Assembly (NCBI RefSeq): GCF_030848475.1
Contig: NZ_JAVDDS010000013.1
Location: forward strand, 1-64,000
DNA: 64,000 bases
From: Herbivorax alkaliphila
Lineage (GTDB): Bacteria > Bacillota > Clostridia > Acetivibrionales > Acetivibrionaceae
Direction: 5' to 3'
Shown: one piece after another, positions 16,634-25,964 of the stretch
How positions within the stretch are numbered: position 1 is the first letter of the stretch
Layout of the letters: every line of letters starts with the position of its first letter
Made by a program: the position numbers and the translations under genes
The notes under the pieces: model-generated
Seen by the model: only the letters and a program-made list of their open reading frames with translations
What the model was told of the DNA's origin: nothing
Databases searched by the model: none

Positions 16634-19249
16634 CTACGAGCTCTTAAGTTCAATAACTCCTGTTTCACCATTTACTTTGACTATCTGTCCATCTTTTAAC
16701 ATAGAAGTAGCCTCAGCAACTCCAACTACTGCTGGAACTCCATATTCTCTTGCTACAACAGAACCATGAGATATTGGACCTCCTGTTTCCATTATCAATG
16801 CTCCTATTTTTAAGAAAAGAGGTGTCCATGCAGGATTTGTTGCGGCAGTAACCAATATATCACCTTTCTCAAGTTTTTGTCCTTGCACCGGGCTATTTAA
16901 AACCTTTATCCTACCTTCATAAACTCCTGGTGATACTGCTACCCCTGCAAAAGCATTTTCTCCTGCCTTTTCAACCACTGAATATATACTTTCACCAGTG
17001 CTGGTAATAACCCTTGGAGGCATAGGTCTATTCGTTTCTCTAATATATTCTTCTTTATTTACTTTTACTATTTCCTTAAGATCTTTTTTTGATCTAATAT
17101 CCTCTATGTTTACATAAAAGACATCCATTTTATCTTCTAACCTTCCTGCCTTTACAAGTTTTTCTCCTATGTCTATCAATACAAATCTAACAATACTTAA
17201 AACCTTTGTTAAATAATATTTTGGAAGTTCTCTTAATCCAAACATTTCTCTATAATGAGTTAAAATTTTTACAATCTTCTTAGCCTTTCTTTTTCCAGCT
17301 TCTTTCTCCATATTTTCTTTTATTCTTTCTATAGCTTTTTGAGCTTCTTCTCTGTCTTTGTGAAACTTTTCCATTTCTTCATTGTAGCTTTTATTTTCAA
17401 TGAATGAATTAATTAAATCTAATACATATTCAGGTTCTTCACTCCATGTTGTACTGGCTACATCTGCTTCTACATAAGAACTTTTATCTCCATATTGTTT
17501 TAAAAATTTTCTTATGTCCTTGTCTTTTTCGCTAGCTTTCATACCTTTTCCATCTAGTTTTTTAGCTATATTAAGCATACTCATACCCATTTCTGTAGTC
17601 ACATTATAAGGAACGGATTTTTCTATATACTGCAAATCAGAAACATCATCTAAGTACTTTTTCATTATTTTCTCTGCTTTGTCCATATAAGTTAGAGTGA
17701 TAGCTGTATAAAATGTTGCGTCCCATGCAGCTATTATGCCTCCATGGCTGTTTTTTTCAACAAAACTTAATTTTTCTTCGAGTGTTTTAAGCTTTTCTTT
17801 TTCTTTTTTAAGTTCCTCTATTTTGTTATCTCCTGAACTAAATGATCTCCTTCTTGCCTCTTTGGGATTAATAGTTGCATATATAGACTTGTAGGATGCT
17901 TCTATTAATACCTTGAACAATCTTAAATTTAACTTACTTAAAACTTTTATTCCAGCCTTACTTTTGTCCATAATCTCATCTTTATTTCTTTCTATAACTT
18001 GGATCAATGCCTTAGTAGTTAGTGGATCTTTATCATTTCTTTTATTGTTTTTAAGTTTATCTACATTTTTTTTACTTCTTAAAAGATTGGTTACATCTGC
18101 ATAGGCTCTTCCTCCAAAATTATGGAACCACCATAGTTTATCCCCTTTATAATTCTTTGTTCCAAATTTATTTAATAAGTTGGCATAGGCCTGTTTTACC
18201 AGATTAAAACCCATAGGAGTAAAGGGCTCTTTCATTGACTGTGAATATAAAAATAAATTTACATATATTCTAAAATCATCCTCATTTTTTTGAGTTTTAT
18301 ACATTGGATAAAGTGTAGTAACAGGTCTTGTTTGAACTAAGTAGAATTTGCCCGATTCAAATGCCCATTCTACATCTTGAGGGGAATTAAAGTATTCTTC
18401 TACTTTTACTGATAGTCTGGTGAGTTCCTGTATTTCCTCGTCATTTAATGTACTAATTTCTTGCTTTTCTTTTGGAACTGGTACAAGCTCAATCCCTTTT
18501 TCTCTTCTTACTGTCTTAACTTTTTTTGTAGTTATATCTTTATTTGTCACCTTAAAAGTTTTTTTGCTTATAACCCATTGATCTGGATTTACCTCACCAC
18601 CAACTATTGCCTCACCTAATCCCCAAGATGAATTGATTAATACTTCATCCCTTTTTCCATTTACAGGATTTGCAGTAAATATGATTCCAGATTTTTCTGA
18701 TTTTATTAGTTTTTGCACCACTATTCCATGAGCTAAATCAGAATTTACCATATTCTGCTTTGATCTGTAGGACACTGCCCTTTCATTCCATAAAGAAGCC
18801 CAGCATTTCTTTATATATTTATAAACATCTTCTAGTCCCTTTACATTTAGATAGGTACTATACTGACCTGCAAAGGACATGCCCGGCATGTCTTCTGCTG
18901 TAGCTGAGGAGCGAATAGCTACCGTTGGACTTCCTATTTTTTTGTAAGTTTCATCAATTTCTTTTTTAATATCTTCAGGTATTTCTCCCATTTCAAAAAG
19001 ATTTTTTATTTTTTTGACTGCTTTATTTATATCAGAATCATTGCATTTAACTTTATTAATAAGAACTTTAATATCTTTTTCTAAATTGTTTTTTTCTAAA
19101 AATCTCTTATATGAGTCAGTTAATACTACAAAACCTCCTGGTACAGGAAAACCTGCATCAATCATTTCTCCTAAATTTGCTGCTTTGCCTCCTCCTTTTA
19201 AAACATCATCTTTACGAATTTCTGCTATGTTACATACATATTTACCCAT
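16634..19249 (-). CDS. Rifampin phosphotransferase / PEP synthase-like dikinase
   Basis: The protein has the dikinase layout. An N-terminal ATP-grasp domain (about 1-315) contains GGKAANLGEM, AIRSSATAEDMPG and QDVEWAFE. A long helical middle region (about 325-770) has no PEP synthase signature. The C-terminal swivelling His domain contains GGPISHGSVVAREYG, with the phospho-His at about residue 828. The length of 871 residues and the domain order ATP-middle-His match rifampin phosphotransferases. PEP synthases instead end in a TIM-barrel PEP domain, which is absent here. The true substrate is uncertain, because many clostridial homologues are simply called PEP synthase. It lies directly behind a small gene with which it is translationally coupled. 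Confidence 0.8.
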   Translation of the reverse strand: MGKYVCNIAEIRKDDVLKGGGKAANLGEMIDAGFPVPGGFVVLTDSYKRFLEKNNLEKDIKVLINKVKCNDSDINKAVKKIKNLFEMGEIPEDIKKEIDETYKKIGSPTVAIRSSATAEDMPGMSFAGQYSTYLNVKGLEDVYKYIKKCWASLWNERAVSYRSKQNMVNSDLAHGIVVQKLIKSEKSGIIFTANPVNGKRDEVLINSSWGLGEAIVGGEVNPDQWVISKKTFKVTNKDITTKKVKTVRREKGIELVPVPKEKQEISTLNDEEIQELTRLSVKVEEYFNSPQDVEWAFESGKFYLVQTRPVTTLYPMYKTQKNEDDFRIYVNLFLYSQSMKEPFTPMGFNLVKQAYANLLNKFGTKNYKGDKLWWFHNFGGRAYADVTNLLRSKKNVDKLKNNKRNDKDPLTTKALIQVIERNKDEIMDKSKAGIKVLSKLNLRLFKVLIEASYKSIYATINPKEARRRSFSSGDNKIEELKKEKEKLKTLEEKLSFVEKNSHGGIIAAWDATFYTAITLTYMDKAEKIMKKYLDDVSDLQYIEKSVPYNVTTEMGMSMLNIAKKLDGKGMKASEKDKDIRKFLKQYGDKSSYVEADVASTTWSEEPEYVLDLINSFIENKSYNEEMEKFHKDREEAQKAIERIKENMEKEAGKRKAKKIVKILTHYREMFGLRELPKYYLTKVLSIVRFVLIDIGEKLVKAGRLEDKMDVFYVNIEDIRSKKDLKEIVKVNKEEYIRETNRPMPPRVITSTGESIYSVVEKAGENAFAGVAVSPGVYEGRIKVLNSPVQGQKLEKGDILVTAATNPAWTPLFLKIGALIMETGGPISHGSVVAREYGVPAVVGVAEATSMLKDGQIVKVNGETGVIELKSS

Positions 19250-19250
19250 T

Positions 19251-19502
19251 TTATTTTTCTCCTTTCATTGCTTTTTCAACTTGTAAAGACAGTAGATTTA
19301 TGCCTGAATCCCTCAATTTTAGGATTAAACCATATACGGCTGATATATCTGCCCTTTCTCCTGTCAAAATAGAGCTGCCATCTTTTTTGTGACTGATACT
19401 AACTCCTCCAAAATAATCTTCAATCCACAAATCAACATGTCCTTCTATACATATCCGAATTTGCCACATACACTTTCCAGAAAATGTCTCACTATTTCTC
19501 AT
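19251..19502 (-). CDS. Small protein coupled to the dikinase gene
   Basis: An 83-residue protein ending one base before the dikinase start codon. I do not recognise a named family. Its C-terminal half, GERADISAVYGLILKLRD followed by SGINLLSLQVEK, resembles a short segment that recurs at the end of many small Firmicute proteins (LTG...D..ALYG.L..IRD.G..L.SV). The first half contains five aromatic residues in a WQIRICIEGHVDLWIEDYFGG stretch and may be a beta-barrel-like fold. Tight coupling suggests a partner or regulator of the dikinase. Confidence 0.6.
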   Translation of the reverse strand: MRNSETFSGKCMWQIRICIEGHVDLWIEDYFGGVSISHKKDGSSILTGERADISAVYGLILKLRDSGINLLSLQVEKAMKGEK

Positions 19503-19700
19503 TTCTCTCTCCTCCTACTTACAAAGGTTTTATTTAAGTGAATTTCTCTTTATGTTATTATTATAACGGAAACTTTTTAGTAAGAAACTAGACTAAAGTT
19601 AGGTTTGGTATAAAAGCTTCTATTCTGAAAGTATTTTTGCAAATAGAAGGATTACACATATATAATATGGAATAATTACACCTGTAAGGAGGGTTTAATA

Positions 19701-20115
19701 ATGGTTAATAATTTTCTTAAAATAAAAGTCAATATTCCACCTTTAAGGCCAGGAATATTTTCGCGAAAGCAGATTATAAAATAAGTACAGACACCCCTCT
19801 GTAGAAAATGGGATTCTTGAATACATAAGTAAAATTTATCACGAGATTTGTCCCAATAAAAGACATTTAAATAAAAAAGCTATAAATTCTACCAAAGAAT
19901 CTTATCAAGTTTTGATTGAGGAACTAGGTCCTCGAGAACTTGAAATATTAGACTTAATCAGCAAAGGGTTATCTAATCAAGACATATGCGAAAAACTTTT
20001 TGTTTCTTTGGGAACTGTAAAGTGGCACACCATCAATATATACGGAAAGCTAGGAGTAAAGGGAAGGACTCAGGCTATAGCCCTATCTCGAAAATCAAAT
20101 ATTCTTTCCTTCTAA
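19701..20115 (+). pseudogene. Internally deleted MalT-type LuxR regulator (remnant)
   Basis: Two pieces of one gene are visible. The first (19701-19784) follows AAGGAGGG and reads MVNNFLKIKVNIPPLRPGIF then SRKQIIK before a stop. This is the characteristic N-terminus of large MalT-like ATP-dependent LuxR regulators, just ahead of the ATPase. The second piece, in another frame, is open from about 19785 and reads EYISKIYHEI and then the complete C-terminal LuxR helix-turn-helix (LGPRELEILDLISKGLSNQ, then TVKWHTINIYGKLGVKGRTQ) to 20115. Full members have 800-900 residues, so nearly the whole ATPase and TPR region is missing. A TTG at 19912 could still give a 67-residue free HTH. It is divergent from the dikinase operon, its likely former target. 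Confidence 0.8.
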
Positions 20116-20124
20116 GACTATTAA

Positions 20125-20204
20125 ATTGAATGTTGGAATCTTACAACAATATCCCTCATTGAGCAACTGCCAAATGAGGGATAAACATGTTTCAATATTC
20201 AAAC
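20125..20204. other. Long imperfect hairpin after the LuxR remnant
   Basis: TATCCCTCATT (20150-20160) pairs with AATGAGGGATA (20173-20183). Outside it, ATTGAATGTTGGAA pairs imperfectly with TTTCAATATTCAA at about 20190-20202. No T run follows closely, so it is a weak terminator or a repeat-derived structure between convergent genes. Confidence 0.5.
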
Positions 20205-20221
20205 TCTATTTAAAGCTATTT

Positions 20222-21538
<1,317 letters not shown>

Positions 21539-21587
21539 TCATTGCTCTGTATATTTTCACTTTACCATGTTTATTTAACGTTCTCCT

Positions 21588-21721
21588 CTCCCTAAAGAAA
21601 GAAGGTTTCTTGCTTTAGGGAGCTACTTAATGCAAACTTTCTAAAAGAGCACAGTCGGTATTCCCAACCGAATTCTTAATAAAACCTCGTCTTATATCAC
21701 CCACTTTAAAGAAGGTGCTCT
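21588..21721 (-). promoter_or_regulatory. Structured 5' leader of purA, unclassified
   Basis: The spacer upstream of purA contains nested inverted repeats. AGAGCAC (21646-21652) pairs with GTGCTCT (21715-21721) and encloses TCGGT/ACCGA (21655-21659, 21667-21671) and TTCTT/AAGAA (21673-21677, 21709-21713). Closer to purA, CTCCCTAAAG (21588-21597) pairs with CTTTAGGGAG (21613-21622), extended inside by AAGAA/TTCTT. It looks like a folded aptamer plus a hairpin on purA mRNA. I compared it by eye with purine, PRPP/ykkC, T-box, THF, glycine and TPP classes and saw no match. A free-standing small RNA is also possible. Confidence 0.5.
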
Positions 21722-21768
21722 ACGGCGAAGCTGATAATAAAATCACAAATGACACTAACTGTAAACAG

Positions 21769-21823
21769 CAAAATAAGACATCAATATTTCTTATTGCTGT
21801 CTATAACCAGATGTCTTATTTTT
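21769..21823 (-). terminator. Terminator after the DUF1858 gene
   Basis: AATAAGACATC and GATGTCTTATT pair at the two ends, with T-rich sequence after the stem on the minus strand. The loop contains an alternative CAGCAATAAG pairing. Confidence 0.65.
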
Positions 21824-21852
21824 AAACAAAGTTAACATTTTTTATTATATAA

Positions 21853-22062
21853 TTATTCACCTTTTTTAGCAAAGTAATCATTTAACTCTTCAACAAGCTT
21901 GTCAGCATCTATTCCATGAACTACACATGCCTGTGCAATGCTCTCTCCTGAAGCAGCTGGACAACCCAAGCAGTGCATTCCATTTTTGTTAAATATAGGT
22001 GCCGTACCTTTGTCTAACTTTAAAACATCTGAAATTATCATATCCTTATTAACTTTACTCAT
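21853..22062 (-). CDS. DUF1858 domain redox-disulfide protein
   Basis: A 69-residue protein matching the small 'hybrid-cluster-protein-associated' domain: MIISDVLKLDKGTAPIFNKN, then GMHCLGCPAA with the CxxC pair, and an acidic helix GIDADKLVEELNDYF. Members are thought to act as small redox or metal-binding modules, but the function is not established. The start ATG follows TTGGAGGG. It stands alone between purA and the fumarase genes. Confidence 0.88.
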   Translation of the reverse strand: MSKVNKDMIISDVLKLDKGTAPIFNKNGMHCLGCPAASGESIAQACVVHGIDADKLVEELNDYFAKKGE

Positions 22063-22281
22063 ATATATCCCTCCAAATTTTATTTTCTTTTTTTCTAATA
22101 CAACTTAAACTTTTATTGCACTTTAAGCCGACATGTACAATTAAATTGCAACAGTGTTTATTATACACTAATATGTAGAAAAAATATACCCCTTAATTTC
22201 AAATACAAAGTTCCATCTCTAAAGTAATATGCGTGCCTAGCTAACTGGTTTTGTTAAAACTAAAAACTTTTTTAAAATTAT

Positions 22282-22836
22282 TCAATTATAAGTTCTATAC
22301 TTTTTCTTTCCAATTTCATACATGTCATTTCCATTGCTATCAATTATAACAACTGCTGGGAAGTCTTTTACAGTCAATTTCCTTATGGCTTCAGCCCCTA
22401 ATTCAGGAAAAGCAATTATTTCTTCTTTAATTATTGTTTGAGCAATTAAAGCCCCCGCTCCTCCTATTGCTCCTAAATATACTGCTCCATACCTTTTCAT
22501 AGCATCTATTACCTTTTCACTTCTCAAACCCTTTCCAATCATCCCTTTAAGACCTAGCTTTATCAATTCTGGTGCATATGCATCCATTCTGCTACTGGTT
22601 GTTGGACCAGCTGAACCTATAATTTCACCAGGCTTTGCCGGGCAAGGGCCTACATAGTATATAACTTGATTTTTTATATCAAAGGGCAAGCTCTTTTTTT
22701 CATTTAGGAGAGTTATCATTTTTTTATGAGCAGCATCCCTTGCAGTATAAACAACTCCACTAATATTAATTATATCTCCTGCCTTTAATTTTTTTACAGT
22801 TTCCATGGTTAATGGGGTTTTTATAGAGTACTTCAT
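22282..22836 (-). CDS. fumB: Class I fumarate hydratase, beta subunit
   Basis: This is the C-terminal half of the two-subunit iron-sulfur fumarase that hydrates fumarate to malate. Conserved segments are GDIINISGVVYTARDAAHKK, YYVGPCPA, IGSAGPTTSSRMDAY and MIGKGL. I start at the ATG at 22836 behind AGGGAG, giving 184 residues, rather than at 22851. It lies 71 bases after the alpha gene. L(+)-tartrate dehydratase is an alternative within the same family. Confidence 0.9.
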   Translation of the reverse strand: MKYSIKTPLTMETVKKLKAGDIINISGVVYTARDAAHKKMITLLNEKKSLPFDIKNQVIYYVGPCPAKPGEIIGSAGPTTSSRMDAYAPELIKLGLKGMIGKGLRSEKVIDAMKRYGAVYLGAIGGAGALIAQTIIKEEIIAFPELGAEAIRKLTVKDFPAVVIIDSNGNDMYEIGKKKYRTYN

Positions 22837-22907
22837 AATTTCTCCCTTCATAAAAACACAATTTTTATCATTTAGAGTTCACTCACTGTGGTATGCACAA
22901 ATACTTT

Positions 22908-23750
22908 CTAAATTGTAGCTTCTGCATGTCTTGTTGCATGACAGCTCATATTTACTGCCACTGGAAGACCTGCAATGTGAGTTGAAAAAACTTCTATATT
23001 AACTGCCAGTGCAGTGACAATGCCACCAAGACCTGATGGCCCAATTCCCAGTGAATTGATTTTATTTAATATATCCTTCTCAACACATCTTATATGTTCT
23101 AATTCACTACTCCTATTAACAGGGCGAAGCAAGGCTTTTTTGGCCAAAATAGCTGCTTTTTCCATAGTTCCTCCAATACCCACTCCTACAACAACAGGAG
23201 GACATGGATTTGGCCCTGCTTTATCAACTGTCTCAATTATAAATTTTTTTATTCCTTCTATGCCATCAGAAGGTTTTAGCATTTTTAAACTGCTCATATT
23301 TTCACTTCCAAAGCCCTTAGGAGCCATGGAAATTTTTATTTTATCACCATCAACAATATTATAGTAAATTATAGCTGGAGTATTGTCTCCAGTATTTATC
23401 CTTTCAACAGGATCTTTTACTACAGACTTTCTCAAAAAACCTTTTTCATATCCCCTTCTTACACCTTCATTTATCGAATTCTCCAAATTTCCTCCAACTA
23501 TATGAACATCCTGACCGATATCCAAAAAAATCACAGCCATCCCTGTGTCTTGACATATGGCCATTTTTCTTTCTGCAGCCAGTTTAGCATTTTCAATAAG
23601 TTTTTTTAAAACATCAATACCTGTTTGAGATTTTTCAACCTTCAAAGAATTTTCAAACTCATTTATAACATCATCGTTTAAATAATAATTTGAATGGATA
23701 CATAGTTTTTCTACTTCCTCAGCAATTTGATTAACATGAATAGTTCTCAT
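22908..23750 (-). CDS. fumA: Class I fumarate hydratase, alpha subunit
   Basis: The alpha subunit of class I fumarase binds the catalytic 4Fe-4S cluster through three Cys. These are C66 (AICQDTG), C183 (NPCPPVVVG) and C270 (MSCHATRHAE), matching the positions known in two-subunit fumarases. The length of 280 residues is normal and the ATG follows GGAGGATAAG. The alpha-beta pair probably serves the reductive or incomplete TCA branch of an anaerobe. Confidence 0.93.
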   Translation of the reverse strand: MRTIHVNQIAEEVEKLCIHSNYYLNDDVINEFENSLKVEKSQTGIDVLKKLIENAKLAAERKMAICQDTGMAVIFLDIGQDVHIVGGNLENSINEGVRRGYEKGFLRKSVVKDPVERINTGDNTPAIIYYNIVDGDKIKISMAPKGFGSENMSSLKMLKPSDGIEGIKKFIIETVDKAGPNPCPPVVVGVGIGGTMEKAAILAKKALLRPVNRSSELEHIRCVEKDILNKINSLGIGPSGLGGIVTALAVNIEVFSTHIAGLPVAVNMSCHATRHAEATI

Positions 23751-24130
23751 CTTATCCTCCAGCCTTTTAAATACTTTAACTTTACTAACAACATTATTTT
23801 ATTATATCAAGTCCAATTATGCAATATATAGGTGTATATATTAACGGCAAAGAACAGATGTGTAAATAATATTTATCCAATATACAATGTAATCTTATGT
23901 ATTATTTAATAATCTTCATGCTAGTCAAGAGTTTTTTAACAAATGTTTTATATTTTAATTTTAATTGAGTTTATACAACTTTACTCTTTACAATAAATAT
24001 GTTAATATTACTTTTGAGTTTTCACATTAATATTTTAATACATACTACGATTAGATTAGATGTTTCTCTTAAAAACTTGCTTTAAACTTTTTTTTAAGGG
24101 AAAATCTCTATATAGAAAGGGGTTTTAAAG
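23751..24130. other. AT-rich spacer between fumA and the Usp-like gene
   Basis: About 380 bases with promoters for the two divergent genes presumably inside. I see no open reading frame, RNA gene or strong inverted repeat. Confidence 0.5.
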
Positions 24131-24517
24131 TTGGGTTCTCCTCAAAACATAATGGTTTGTGTTACACAACAAATCACATGTGAACGATTAATTTTAAAAG
24201 CGGCAGATTTAAGAAATGAATTAAAGGGTGACCTTTTTGTAATACATGTTGCCAAAAATGAATGGAATTTTTTAGATAATAGCCAAGAAGGAGAGGCACT
24301 AGAATATCTTTTTAAAATTTCAAAATCAGTAGGTGCTAATCTCTCTGTCTTGAAATCTGATAGTATAACCGAGTCTATAGTGAATTTTGCAAAAGAAAAT
24401 AAGATAACTTATATTGTAATGGGGGAATCCCCAAATGATCATAAGGAAAACAAATTTTTTACCGAACTAAAAGCTTTACTTCCTGACATCGAAATTTATG
24501 TCGTTCCTCAAATGTAG
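24131..24517 (+). CDS. Universal-stress-protein-like (KdpD Usp-domain type) protein
   Basis: A 128-residue single-domain protein with the Usp fold pattern: an N-terminal strand NIMVCVTQQITCERLILKAADL, GDLFVIHVAKNEW, a helix with EYLFKISKSVGANL, and TYIVMGESPNDH in place of the usual ATP-loop. The N-terminus resembles the cytoplasmic Usp domain of the sensor kinase KdpD (MVCVT..... L.RA). The start is TTG behind GAAAGGGG. No kdp genes are visible. It is probably a small stand-alone signalling or nucleotide-binding protein. Confidence 0.7.
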   Translation: MGSPQNIMVCVTQQITCERLILKAADLRNELKGDLFVIHVAKNEWNFLDNSQEGEALEYLFKISKSVGANLSVLKSDSITESIVNFAKENKITYIVMGESPNDHKENKFFTELKALLPDIEIYVVPQM

Positions 24518-24633
24518 CATGGTTTTTAATTGATTTATATTCAAGGATTTTGTTGTTTTTTGTTTTATATGTAAATTGCAGTTGTTTTCACATTGGAATG
24601 ACACATTATTTCATAAAAATATCGCCAAAAGCC

Positions 24634-24671
24634 TTGACTTTATGCTGTTTTCATTATAAAATAATGTCGAA
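24634..24671 (+). promoter_or_regulatory. Promoter of the HU gene with an overlapping Spo0A box
   Basis: TTGACT (24634-24639), a 17-base spacer and TAAAAT (24657-24662) precede the HU gene. A perfect TGTCGAA (24665-24671), the Spo0A binding core, lies at the expected transcription start. That position would suit repression by phosphorylated Spo0A (inference). Confidence 0.5.
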
Positions 24672-24695
24672 TTCCAAAATTAGGAGGTTGTGTAT

Positions 24696-24971
24696 ATGAA
24701 CAAAACAGATTTAGTGAACTCAATTGCTTCTAAATCAGGTTTAAGCAAAAAGGATAGTGAAGCTGCTTTAAATGCATTTATTTCTTCTGTTGAAGGAGCA
24801 TTACAAGATGGTGAAAAAATTGTTCTTGTTGGTTTCGGTTCTTTTGAGGTGAGAGACAGGGCTGCTAGAAAGGGAAGGAATCCTCAAACAAAAGAAGAAA
24901 TCACAATCCCCGCATCTAAAGCTCCTGTATTTAAAGCAGGAAAAGGATTGAAAGATATTATTAACAAGTAA
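24696..24971 (+). CDS. hup: HU-family nucleoid protein
   Basis: A 91-residue DNABII protein: [20 protein letters not shown] at the start, [20 protein letters not shown] with the DNA-binding arm, and [12 protein letters not shown] at the end. The ATG at 24696 stands eight bases after AGGAGG; a GTG six bases upstream is less well placed. It is monocistronic and convergent with spo0A, with which it shares a terminator. Confidence 0.96.
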   Translation: MNKTDLVNSIASKSGLSKKDSEAALNAFISSVEGALQDGEKIVLVGFGSFEVRDRAARKGRNPQTKEEITIPASKAPVFKAGKGLKDIINK

Positions 24972-24986
24972 AATGTTAAGATATTA

Positions 24987-25026
24987 AATGTTAAAGACCT
25001 GCTCAAAAGAGCAGGTCTTTAACATT
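24987..25026. terminator. Shared terminator of hup and spo0A
   Basis: An 18-base perfect stem (24987-25004 with 25009-25026) with an AAAA loop. On the minus strand the stem begins inside the last codons of spo0A, so the Lys-Cys-stop end of Spo0A is encoded in the terminator arm. Confidence 0.88.
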
Positions 25027-25828
25027 TCCCCATTGCAATTCTTATTTTGTCAGCCATCATGGCTATACACTCAGAATTAGTAGGCTTACCTTTGTTATAG
25101 TTAATGGTATAGCCAAACAGGGAATCCATTGTATCAGGATTACCTCTTGCCCATGCACTTTCAATTGCATTGCGTATTCCTCTTTCCACTTTTTGTGGAG
25201 AAATATTGTGCTTTTTTGCAACTGCTGGATAAAGTGTTTTAGTAATGGCTCCAAATCCCTTTGGATTTTCAACAGCTTTAATGATAGCTTCTCGCAAATA
25301 CTGATATCCTGCCATATGTGGTGGGATACCAACTTCATGCATTAAATTTGTAACTTCAACTTCAACATTAAAAGAGCGATCGTTTTCATTAGCACAGGTT
25401 AATTCAGAATTTCTTACAACAGGCTTATAAGAAAAAGCTGTCATATATTTTTCTTCATACAGTTGTCTGACTCTTGTTATTAAAACCTCTATATCAAAAG
25501 GTTTGATTATGTAATATTCTGCACCAAGGGAAACAGCTTTTTGTATAAAAACATCCTTTCCTATTGCAGAGAGCATTATATATATTGGTTTGCGTTCTAT
25601 TTCCATAGTAGATAATCGCTCTAAAACTGCCAGACCGTCTAAATTGGGCATTATAACATCCAGTATAACAACTGCAGGCTTTAAAGAAACTATCATATCA
25701 ATAGCTTTCAAACCATCTTTTGCAATACCAACTACGTCTATATCATCATGCTGATTCATATACTCTTTTAATAATTCTGCAAACTCTACATTATCGTCAG
25801 CAATTACAACAGTAATTTTACCCTTCAT
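25019..25828 (-). CDS. spo0A: Sporulation master response regulator Spo0A
   Basis: The receiver domain has the acidic pair D11/D12, phosphoacceptor D57 (VILDVIMPNLDG) and K109 (IIKPFD). The C-terminal DNA-binding domain has the signature VTNLMHEVGIPPHMAGYQYL, KKHNISPQKVERGIRNAIE and NPDTMDSLFGYTI. Length 269 is standard. Phosphorylated Spo0A commits clostridia to sporulation and often to solventogenesis. The usual upstream partner spoIVB is not adjacent; aroA lies upstream with its own spacing. Confidence 0.97.
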   Translation of the reverse strand: MKGKITVVIADDNVEFAELLKEYMNQHDDIDVVGIAKDGLKAIDMIVSLKPAVVILDVIMPNLDGLAVLERLSTMEIERKPIYIMLSAIGKDVFIQKAVSLGAEYYIIKPFDIEVLITRVRQLYEEKYMTAFSYKPVVRNSELTCANENDRSFNVEVEVTNLMHEVGIPPHMAGYQYLREAIIKAVENPKGFGAITKTLYPAVAKKHNISPQKVERGIRNAIESAWARGNPDTMDSLFGYTINYNKGKPTNSECIAMMADKIRIAMGKC

Positions 25829-25964
25829 TTTCCTTCCGCCTTCTAGTATATATAATCTTTATTACTCCCTAAAAAATAATCTTAAAATAATTTTCAAGAC
25901 TTTTTTCTCCTCTTTATACTATTATAATATAATATTCAATAAAATAATACTATTATTTGCATTT

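Noticed and set aside
16634-19249. Calling the dikinase a true PEP synthase (ppsA)
   Set aside because: The C-terminal PEP-binding barrel is absent and the His domain is at the extreme C-terminus, as in rifampin phosphotransferases.
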